A DNA stretch of 64,000 nt from Siphonodentalium dalli (lineage: Eukaryota; Mollusca; Scaphopoda; Gadilida; Siphonodentaliidae): the NCBI GenBank assembly GCA_032622095.1, contig CP136067.1:74554705-74618704 (forward strand), in the 5' to 3' direction. Below the pieces are notes generated by a model. It was not told the DNA's origin, searched no databases, and saw only the letters and a list, made by a program, of their open reading frames with translations. Shown in pieces: positions 54,546-64,000 of this stretch (the first letter of the stretch is position 1; the number at the start of each line of letters is the position of its first letter). Position numbers and translations under genes: made by a program.

Positions 54546-57500
54546 CGCTAGGCCAAGCAAATTTAACTAGTTGCAACTGTGTACAATTGATGTCTGATGT
54601 AACTAGATGCATATTAAATGTAAATGAGTTTATCATGTTGTTATTATCCTATACCTCTAAATATATAACCAGAAGACATGACATTCCAGAAATCTAGTGA
54701 TATTTTCCATGAGGTACATTTGTCAGGTACCTGGGGTTTAAGTGAGATCCCAACGCACTTGGGTGTTTGCCCAAATCACCTTCAGAATGCCCTTGAGCTC
54801 GGAGAATATCCATTACATAAGGATATCCTCGAGTACAGGCTTACACAATGTGATGAAATTAGAACACATATTCATTTGATGATGGAATTTATTATGTAGT
54901 AATGATTAAATAAAAGTTAACAATATGAAGCAGAGACCATAATTTATGCAAGTATTTTGAAAATCAAACTTAATATGAAAACTAGACAGAAAACAGATAT
55001 CTTTACAGAAATTGCTAGGTTTTGTGACATCATCAAAATAAGTTGGTAAATACACTGGTAAGTACATGTATATATATATATAAACCAGAGATATGTGCCT
55101 TGCAAAGAAGTGTTATTAAAGTGATAATAAAATGGTCCTTTCTTTCCTCCATCAAGAAACAATAAAGAGCATTCTCTTGTCAAGATACCTGGTATGGTAA
55201 AATGAACAGTGTTCTGTGAAGAACATTGTAAGCAGTCAATCGATACTATGAATATAGTTGAGGAGAATGTAAATTCCGCATATAAGTTATATCAAGTATT
55301 TATTTATCAATCTATTTTATATTTTAATTAAATAATATCAGACCCTATGACAGCTTCTATTGAAATCATTTATCTACATGGAATTTCAACAAACATATTC
55401 TGGCATCAATGAACATCAGACTTATGCACTCAATTATTTTCTAAATATTTTTCATTTCATGGTATTTGAAAATCTACTCTTTTTAATATTGCCATCAGAT
55501 ATTCCACATGAAGGCCGAGTGTTAAACAAATTTGGATTCAAATTATTTTAATTTTTTATTTACCTGTAACCATATTATGATCAAGTTCTAAAAAGGTAAA
55601 AGTAGCATCTCTCCAGTCTGAATAAATGTGTCTGTTATCTATGGTTCCCCCAAGAATCCAATCATTTCAGATGATGTGAATTGCAACCCACCAGGTAACA
55701 CATCCTGATTCAATCAGAAGAGGAGTTAATAGGCTGGGGATAACACACATCAATATGGTAGGTACTACTAGTACATCAATGTTAAATGCTTATGTCAAAT
55801 CACTAAAGCTGTATTTGAGTGATCATGCAAGTATTAACCCAAGAGCCAGCTAGGTTCTATTTGCACAATTGCTACTGGCATTGCCACCTCCTATGGTACG
55901 GTGTTCTATGTCCACCACGGAGGTGGCATACGTCGGGGTCTGTATTGAAACACATATTTAGAAATGAGAACTGTTTTGTGAAATAAAATGGTGCCTACAT
56001 GTGAAATAAAATGGTGCCAACATGAAGTGGAGATGTCATTTATACATACAATGTTTTCAAATGAGTTCGGTGAGTAGAGCTACTCATGTCTACAAAAATG
56101 ATAGTTATATCCTAGCATATGCAGTTGTTTCAGAAAATCCTTTTTGGTACTTGCTTCCCCAGGGTGGTGGGTGTAAAAAAAAAATACAAAAATAATTTCA
56201 ACCCTGTGTCCTGGATTTTATTCCTGACCCCGCCCCCTGATTCAGCTATTTTTTATACCACATTAAATACATTCAATATATGCCAAAGGTATTTACAAGA
56301 ATATGCATTTGGTTGGCCATAAATTTCCACTGGGAATATTAATTATTGGGATCTTGCACTCAATGCATGTTTATTTGGGACTAAAATAGTAGTTTGATGT
56401 GCAGGCATCTGGGAAGGTCTCAGTCAGCACCACCCATAGATCCCTTTTTTTATATTGATAGAAAATAATCCTCTGAGCCATGCCCTATTGACATGGTTAG
56501 CGGAGCATGTATGTACTTCCCTGATAAGCATGCCATGAATAAAATATATGCCTCGGAAAGTTTATATTTCGCCTATGCATATTGAATCAAATATACAACA
56601 CTGCTCAAAACAATTTTTTTTTTCAACTAATTAAATTGTTTGGCACAGTAGTGAGAGAAAACCCCTTTATTTTTACCACAACAACTTAGACTAACAAGGA
56701 ACGCTCTTTATTGTTCTATGCTGAATACAAATTGGGGCCAGACTTCTATGACTAACTCTTTCTATATATATGGAGTCTGTCTAACGAGTATTTAATCAAA
56801 TTTATTGACCTAAGGCTATTGTAGTACACCGGGATGTAACAAAAGAAAAGTACAAAAACAGACTTCAAACATATTAACTGTGAAGAGACAGCTTAGACAA
56901 GTGCTCCGTTTCAGAACAATATGGTTAGCCTATATGTTGCCGGATAGCTTCATACGGCAGCCTGATATACTATGCACCATTTAAGCGACCAATGGCCTCC
57001 ATTCTAATTTAAAAGAACAAGAGTAAACAGACATGTTGGAATGCATGATTCAAATGGATATCTTGGAATGCATGATTCATAATATAATCACATAATAAAT
57101 ACAACAGACTCAACAATTTTTACAATGAAATAGTCTATATAGATTCTATATATCTTTTAACAGACACCCTGAAAAGGAATGATTGTATTTATACATTGCA
57201 GGACTGTATCGATATCTAATATGGCTGATCAAAGAATGTTTGGCAGACAAATTGTAATAGATAGTATACTTTAATAATATGATTATATGTGTGATAACAG
57301 AGGATGATAATAGATAACATGATTAGAGTACCCATGGTGTTGATCATTTATACTCTATGGAATGAATGTATGGTGGGCAAGAGATGATATGCATATATAT
57401 ACACAGCCCATTTGTGTTTACCCTAAATCCTGTTTGATGATTGGTCAACTGCCAATTGGGTCACCTGTATCCCAATAAAACAGACTATAACACAACATCA

Positions 57501-57740
57501 AATTGTTGACCTAATAACTAGCAGTCGGTAGAATAATTGAGCATGCTTTTAAAAGTTCAACTGAATTGCATCTGAAGTTATTTATATCGATCACGAGATC
57601 ATTGCTAAGTGCTTGAAAATCTTATATTGGGCTTACTTAAAGTGCTTTGTGGGCTAGTCTCAAATTCTTGGCAGCTTTTGTGAAAATAAATAAAAATACA
57701 TTAAGTTTTTATGGGAATAAACAATCAATGAGAGGCAGAT
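54546..57740. other. Long stretch with nothing recognised
   Basis: No exon, RNA gene or firm repeat found. Frames at 54678-54899 and 55360-55551 (73 and 63 codons) have no signature. An 18-bp phrase CTTGGAATGCATGATTCA-like is repeated at 57034 and 57062. Confidence 0.35.
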
Positions 57741-58560
57741 CACGATCGACAGATGTCTAACCCATCCCTTGGCGATAGTAAATTGCTGTATAACATTTAA
57801 ACTACCCGGTATAGAGCCTATATATATCATAGTGTATGTAAGCAGTTCTATTTATATTTTTGCAAATTGCTATGTAAGATAAAAAAATAATATAGTTATA
57901 TAATAATGGAAAAGACCAAAGACATGGAATGGGTAAAAGGGGTAAAATCTCATATTGCAGGCCCTGTTTGATCCAATGTATTAAAGTCCAAGCACCCAAG
58001 GACCTAGAGTAGAGCTCCATTGTTCCACTTAATTAAATTCACCTGGCTAAGTGGTGGTTAACAGAACACCAGTAGAAATATTAAAACAACAGTATGCATG
58101 CTGTGGATTTTTTTTATTCAAATGTGTCATTTAAGATCAAATCTGACACAGCATGTGGTTAAGTAATTAACTGTGCTTATTCCTCTCAAAGAAAGAAAAA
58201 TATAGAGTATAACTTTGACAATAATTTGGGGGTTGGGTAGAAGGGTAGGGGATGGGGGATAGAAGGTGGGACGATCATTTGGAAAGTGTAATACCAGCTC
58301 TGGTTCTTTTTGACAGGTCTATGACATTTTAACAATCTGAATACCTACCATCCACACCATGTCAGATGTACAGCTTGGTGGTTCCCGAGAAGATGTTTAA
58401 AGATGCATAATCTGAATTAACGCTCCCAAATGTGATATGCAAGTAAAATGTTTGAGTTATCGCACCATGCATAAAGTGTACACAGATGGACAGACGGACG
58501 AGTGGTCAATCCAGACATCGATACTATGTGTACCATACTATGGTATGGGTACACATAAAA
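57741..58560 (+). repeat. Dispersed repeat with HINE tail, copy matching 12210-13020
   Basis: CACCTGGCTAAGTGGTGGTT, TTTTTGACAGGT and GAGAAGATGTTTAAA are shared in order with 12300-12695. The tail has GGACAGACGGACGAGTGGTC and ends in TGTACCATACTATGGTATGG and GTACACATA. A 5' portion (ATCGACAGATGTCTAACCCAT, CTTGGCGATAG) matches 23811-23840. Confidence 0.6.
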
Positions 58561-58590
58561 AGTTATATAAATATAAGAAATGATTCTAGT

Positions 58591-58604
58591 GGGGGGGGGG
58601 GGGG
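58591..58604 (+). repeat. Homopolymer run of 14 G
   Basis: Uninterrupted G tract. Confidence 0.9.
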
Positions 58605-58647
58605 TTTATTGAGGGATATGGTGCTGTGGTCGTTGGGGCACATTTAG

Positions 58648-59328
58648 CTGCTTTCACATTTTGATGCATGTGTTTAGGTTATGCCCGGCACATACACCTT
58701 TCACATAATTGGTTTGAACTATCCGTTAACTGTCAATTTAACGCAAGCGTTTGACACTCATGCAATAAATTTATCTCTATTTTCTTGTTCAAAATGGATT
58801 CACCAAAAGATGTAACAATGTTTGTAGAGTCAATATCCCAAGCTGTTGTGGACCGAGAAGACTTGGTCTACATACATAGTAGAAAAAACTAGTCTTTTGT
58901 CATATTAGACACTTTACAATGGCATCAACTGTAACATGGTAAATTATATCCTAGTACAGTTCTATGGTACCATGGTAAATATCAATTTAATGGAGAACTA
59001 CCATGGTACCACGGTAGAGTACCCTATTAGAGTTCCATGGTAGTACCATGGTAAATATCACATTACCATGGTAGTACAACACTGCAATGTAGTACCACGG
59101 TAGTACCCTGATAGTACCACAGTAGTAACATGGTAGCACCATGGTAGTACCATTGTACTTTTTTATATGTAAGTCTTGATCTCGTCTCATGAATTTGCAT
59201 TTCTGGGCATCATGCAACGTCTTTTTACGCAGTTATGTGAATGGTCCAGTGCTGACTCTTTTGTTTTAACCAATGCGTCTAATGTCCGCATAACTATGCA
59301 TTATTAAAACACATCTATGTGAAAGCAG
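58648..59328. mobile_element. Candidate TIR element around a TACCATGGTA cluster
   Basis: CTGCTTTCACAT (58648-58659) is perfectly inverted at 59317-59328 (ATGTGAAAGCAG), with weaker matching further in (GATGNRTGTGTTT, TTATGC). No clear target duplication. The centre (58965-59155) is filled with CATGGTA/TACCATGG and GTAGTACCA repeats in both orientations. Confidence 0.5.
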
Positions 59329-59628
59329 TTTTGTCTCTCAAAAACAAAAACACCCACAAAATTCATTTTTTAAATAAATCATAATCGCCATTTAATAATT
59401 CAAGTATTGTAGTATTTGCTGTGGGATAAGTTATTTCATCAACAAACAGTGACAACATGATGAATAAGCCAAACACAAATGCTTAACATAACATCAATAA
59501 ATTTGAAATGTTCAATCATGATCCTGATTGTTTTCCCATCAACTCTGCTGTTTAAGATCTAGTCGGGCTACCAAATTATACTCCAAAACAACGTTAAGTG
59601 AAAAATGTACATTTGGTATATATATGCC

Positions 59629-59960
59629 ACCAGGCGCATAGCTAGGATCCCCAAATAGGGGGGGCCTAATCATTATGTGGGGGGGTCCAAGCACGATATG
59701 CCGAAGGCATATCCCGAGGGCCCGAGATGGGAGAACCCCCTCCAGAGGGTGGGGTTCCGGGGGGACCTTCCCTGCGAAATTTTTTGAATGTTAAGTGCTC
59801 TGAGAGCGAATTTGGCGTCTCTTTATGCATTGCTGGTGTCTTTTCTATCAGAGGAATCAAGACAACTTTTCAACAACCATATGACACCCCAATAACGAAT
59901 TCAGGGTCTCTAATTCTGCTAGATCATAATCTACGGTAGTTTCAATCCAAACTCCAGGCA
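59629..59960. mobile_element. Possible end fragment of a hAT-like element
   Basis: CAGGCGCATAGCTAGGATCC (59632-59651), followed by G-rich sequence, resembles hAT tips. Only one end is seen and no duplication can be tested. Confidence 0.35.
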
Positions 59961-61660
59961 GTGTTACCACTATATTAAAGGGTCAGATGCACGTTTGCCC
60001 AAAATATGGCTGAAATCATTGAAAACATCACTGTTGTATGAGCCAAAAACAACAATGGAAAAATAAAAATGCATAGTAACCAGATTTCGTATTGCTCAGC
60101 TTTATACATATAATGTGTTGGTGAATTGTTATAGTATGCTGGACATGTGGTTTCCTTTAAAAAGCACTTTGGTTTGACAAATGTGGGAAATATTTTGGAA
60201 AAATAGCATGTCTTTAAATAGGTACCGAGAACCTTTAAATAACTAACAATATTGGACCAGAGAATGGACCATGGTGTGCTATGGTATCTGGTTTACATGA
60301 GAGGAGCCATATTTTGTTCATAAAATGAGCTGCTTCGCCATCAGAGACGGATTCCAAGATGACGACAATCTGCTCTAGCAATGGCCGGATTGGCCGCCAT
60401 TGGAAAACGTAAGTCAAAATTTATTCTGTTCGTTTGCGGACTAAAAAGGCAAATATCACAATATTCGTACCCGATCAGCACCCGATCTCCAAGGGGTTAT
60501 CTGTATAACTATCAGGAGAAGTCATATTGACATTACTGACTTCCAATTTAGATACTTTTATTGAAAAAAGAAGAAAACATTTGATGGAAATTTAAAAGTA
60601 AAATATTAACTTTCGCCCATCTATCGAAAATAAGCTTGATATCATTGCGACAATATTAAAAAGATATAATTCATCTCTTAAAAGTATCAAAATTGCACAT
60701 AGTTAGTAATTTTTATGTTTAGTTACATCAGTTTTCCCACATAATAAGAAAATATACGTTTTCTGTGTATAATACGGGGAACTATATATTGCGGCATACT
60801 AAAGTGAGTTATGAAACCATTTCCGGTAATTGGATAATACGTAAAACCGAAAGTTGATTTTCTCTTCAAATTTGTGAAATTACGCATTGCATAATGTCCG
60901 ATCGCTCTCAATGACGACCCATATTTAAGGAAGAGTAATTGGGAACATGTCCGTACTGGTGGTTCCAACGATCGCATGAATGATTTTATACTTTGGCGTA
61001 AGTTTGATAAATTTTCGACGACTTGAAATATTGTTTACAAAATGGCTGACCGACATCAATTTCACACGCTCTTATATTTTTAACAAAAAAACGTACAACA
61101 CACAAAGTTTGAAACGCTAGTCATATATATGTTATTTTTATCATAATAATCATGGTTGACATGTATTTTTTCTTGGGCTATTTCTCATAAAAAAAATTAA
61201 TCATGTTGCCAAGTTCTGGTCACATGCTATTTTGTATAGCTGACCAGTGGACACACCACAATTATTATATATTTTTTTTTACAATTTGGAGGCGTAAACG
61301 TCGAGAAATTTTGTCCTATTTTGGTTGTAATCAATTACAAGAGTTAATTTTATAATACTAGCAAGTGCCTAATAATCGTGTCGTTACTTTAGTAATCGAT
61401 GGGGTTCAGGCTGAAGTGAAAATTAAATAATAATTATAATATTAATAGTGTCAGTTCACATGGCAATTTCACTCTGTCTCAATGCCAAATAATACAAGTG
61501 ATCATTGAGAATTTTTTCCAAATTAATAATCATGTTGACACTATACCAGGCACCCGAATGACCTGATAGTTATTCAACTATACAAGTTGAATATGTATTA
61601 CGGTTTCATAGATCTTCAAATAAAAACAAGGGAAATAATTCAATAACAAATACCATATTC
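59961..61660. other. Nothing firmly recognised
   Basis: No repeat or exon assigned. A CpG-containing patch (60330-60420) has ATGGCCGGATTGGCCGCCAT followed by AAAAC|GTAAGT. It could be a first exon with a donor on the plus strand, but nothing supports it further. Confidence 0.3.
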
Positions 61661-61677
61661 CATATATATGACTTAAC

Positions 61678-61740
61678 TAGATCATGCCATGAATCGCTAC
61701 ATATGGGCATAGCCAGATTAGAGATTCATGGCATGATCTA
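61678..61740. repeat. Perfect 18-bp hairpin
   Basis: TAGATCATGCCATGAATC (61678-61695) and GATTCATGGCATGATCTA (61723-61740) are exact reverse complements with a 27-nt loop. Confidence 0.8.
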
Positions 61741-61811
61741 TTAGTAACACCACACAAATGATGCATGTGGCATGAATCAAATTTTATCCGAAGCCTGTTC
61801 ATTTACCGGTA

Positions 61812-61945
61812 TTATAATAATATTATTACACTTCAATGTCACATTGTTGCTGCATTTTCAAGGATCTCATTACTTGTTTTATAATAATATTATTACACTT
61901 CAATGTCACATTGTGGCTGCATTTTCAAGGATCTCATAACTTGTG
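61812..61945 (+). repeat. Tandem duplication, 67-bp unit, 2 copies
   Basis: TTATAATAATATTATTACAC through TTCAAGGATCTCATTACTTG occurs twice, from 61812 and 61879, differing by two bases that I can see. Confidence 0.85.
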
Positions 61946-62299
61946 CATATATGGGAAGAAAAATGGTTTGATATCATCATATTTAACTATTTATATTTAG
62001 TCAAATGTAGGATGTTCCAAACCTGGTTATCATGTTACAGGTACAGGTACTCAGCTGAGCTTGTGTACATGATCAGCATGTTAGGAACATGTAATGAAAG
62101 AGCTACAATTCATTGTCTGGTATATATAATGCTGGAGTATTATGTACCCCCTCCCCTACAAAACAAATGGTCCATTTGACAGTTGGAAATAAATGTATCA
62201 AGTCTCACGAAATATTAATAATAATAATTTATGTAGAAATTGTGCTTTTAAATTTTAATTTTGCAGCCAGTAATTAGTGGGGGATTTGAAACTTTGAGA

Positions 62300-62465
62300 T
62301 AACAAATTAGAACATTATAACCCAATGTAGAGGGGTGCAAATTATATTTTGCAAACTTGGGACTGGAAGGGCGTTAACCTGGTCTGGATCAAGGGCCGGT
62401 GCTGTTGGAAATTTTAGACAGTGGACACCCCACCCTCAACAGAGATCATCTAGCTGGGTGTACGT
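62300..62465 (-). mobile_element. Fragment of the hAT-like MITE family
   Basis: GACAGTGGACACCCCACCCT and CAACAGAGATCATCTAGC parallel the end of the MITEs at 28766-29180 and 44894-45809. Confidence 0.4.
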
Positions 62466-62705
62466 ATTACATGGTACAAATTAATTACATCTGTGCATTA
62501 ATATGTTAGTAATTAATATGCAGCAATCTTTTTTTCCACAACATCTGGAATATATATTACGATATAACATTGTGCAACTTAACCCTCAAGCAATATTTTA
62601 ACCCACTCATTGTTATCTTTATATTTTTCATAAAATATAACTTTTGGGTTTGTTAACCTGCAAAATGTTTTGTCTTTATTACAGTTGCCTGAACACTAAC
62701 ACATT

Positions 62706-62812
62706 AGATTGCCATGAGGCTGTCCTGTACCCGATAGGAGAAGAGCAATGGGAGGTTGGGGGTTGTCCTGTACCTGGTAGAAGAAGGGTAATGAGAGGTT
62801 AATTCCTAATTA
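62706..62812 (+). repeat. Short imperfect duplication GTCCTGTACCYGRTAG
   Basis: GGCTGTCCTGTACCCGATAGGAGAAG is echoed by GTTGTCCTGTACCTGGTAGAAGAAG about 50 bp later. Confidence 0.6.
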
Positions 62813-64000
62813 CCTGTAACTGTCAACATTTAAAGGTAAGTTGATATAGATAATTTCAATTCATTAAAGGCGGCTACCACAATTAGCTGGAAACAAATGT
62901 TAATGAACATCCCATCATGTGTTAATAACTTTAAATAACAGTTGGGATTGTGTGCCCCCTCTGTACCTGTAGTATATCGCCCAAGAGTTAATTAACCACA
63001 TGAGTTGTCGTGTGAACTGGGGTCTTTGTTAAGTTCAATCTAAAATACATGTGTATTATCAAAATATTTTATGTTTTATTTTATCCTGTCGCTGCCATCC
63101 AATAGCAAAGACACATTCAGGATCTCTGACATGTTATATGAATTTTATAATAATGAAATTGAATTGAGCTTAGATATATGTTAGTTTTTATCCAAATATT
63201 TCAATTAGTACCAGTATAGGGCAATTCAGATCAACATGAAACTATCAAGTAATTAAATGAAACCTCCAACAGTTGCTGGAACCCATTTTAGGTGTTCGTT
63301 AAATCTAATTTGTAGTCTCTCCCAATAAAAATTTTACAAGGCATTGAGATTGACCACTCAACGCTTCATCTACAATTGTACATACGTTTTAAATGAAAAT
63401 AGTTTGTGTTATTTCATTTGTGTAATATGGGGTGTCTAATGCGAATTTACCCCGAGAGAGCTTTTTTTTATTTTGTAAACGTGGTGTCGGTGGCAACACC
63501 CCAGAAAGCTAATGCTGTTATACATTGCTGGTGCGAAATTGAAAGTTAAGAAAATAAAAATTTGTCTGTCTCTTATAGGTGATTGAAATAACTTGGAATC
63601 AAAGAAAATGAATCCTTGCCATTTGTAATCATTGACAATGCCGACTAACTGTGAGGTTGCCTTGTTGATAACAATGAGCAGATATGTAATTTAATTTAGC
63701 GTCAATACTGCACAACAGTTATGTGCGATTTTTGGTATAACCCATTACCCATGGTCCATAATATGACAAATACAATACCTTACAGAAAGTGACACCTTTG
63801 AGGTCATTATAAACTGTATTTCAACAGACTTATTACCAATATTCAATGGCATAGTGAGATTGCTTACTTTGATATAGTGGGAATACTTGGCATCATTGGG
63901 ATACCTTAGTCCTGGTGTAAAACCACAGAATGTCAGAAGCAAAATGTATGATTTATTTATGTGCATTTATTTGGTCAGTTCAGTTAAGTATGATATCAAT
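62813..64000. other. Mostly unrecognised; one possible minus-strand exon
   Basis: At about 63867-63910 the minus strand reads a pyrimidine-rich stretch and CACCAG, then 44 nt open as LRYPNDAKYSHYIK, then AAA|GTAAGC. Splice sites are good, but the exon is tiny and the protein is unknown to me. Nothing else is recognised. Confidence 0.3.

Noticed and set aside
60378-60412. First exon of a plus-strand gene (ATGGCCGGATTGG with GTAAGT)
   Set aside because: Only a start-like codon and a donor-like site; the nine-codon peptide is uninformative and no downstream exon was found.

Overview
The window is animal nuclear DNA: AT-rich, with spliced genes and long introns packed with transposable elements. 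The many repeats built from 150-190 bp core units followed by an (ACGG)n microsatellite and a short terminal hairpin match the bivalve 'pearl' / Helentron-associated (HINE) elements. The source is therefore most likely a bivalve mollusc, or at least a lophotrochozoan. No prokaryotic features are present.

The one conserved host gene is on the minus strand. It is the 5' part of the nuclear-pore membrane glycoprotein gene NUP210 (gp210): exon 1 at 32705-32892, exon 2 at 23237-23364, exon 3 at 15365-15496, exon 4 at 13820-13907 and exon 5 at 11206-11356. All five have GT/AG borders and all reading phases join, giving 687 nt = 229 codons, from the signal peptide into the lumenal domain. The gene runs off the left end; I found no exon 6. 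Its introns carry pearl/HINE elements, a pogo-like element (7901-9056), a hAT-like element (15711-17064), tRNA-derived SINEs, hairpin MITEs, a 90-bp minisatellite (18661-19530), and a HINE holding a near-identical copy of part of exon 2 with its donor site.

The central region (30.4-47.8 kb) has the clearest history. A Mutator-like element (30401-32542, TIRs of about 200 bp, 11-bp direct repeat at both borders) carries a PHD-finger fragment. A 3368-bp segment (31742-35109) that starts inside this element and includes NUP210 exon 1 and its upstream region is tandemly duplicated. A 6535-bp piggyBac element (36901-43435, 12-bp TIR, TTAA duplication) with an intact 597-aa transposase sits inside the second copy. 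The first copy keeps the empty TTAA site. The right-hand breakpoint lies inside a hAT-like MITE, which itself interrupts a decayed CR1-like reverse transcriptase. A second insertion in that reverse transcriptase is a 1140-bp MITE made mostly of AGATATCT palindromes, with TATGGG ends and a 6-bp target duplication. Another element with the same end signature lies at 51172-52543.

The right third (47.8-64 kb) has no recognised host exon. It holds hairpin elements, an array of about eleven 140-155 bp units (49.1-50.76 kb), pearl-like repeats, a TACCATGGTA palindrome cluster and long stretches where I see nothing. Identities and family names come from reading the sequence and from remembered family signatures; no database search was possible.
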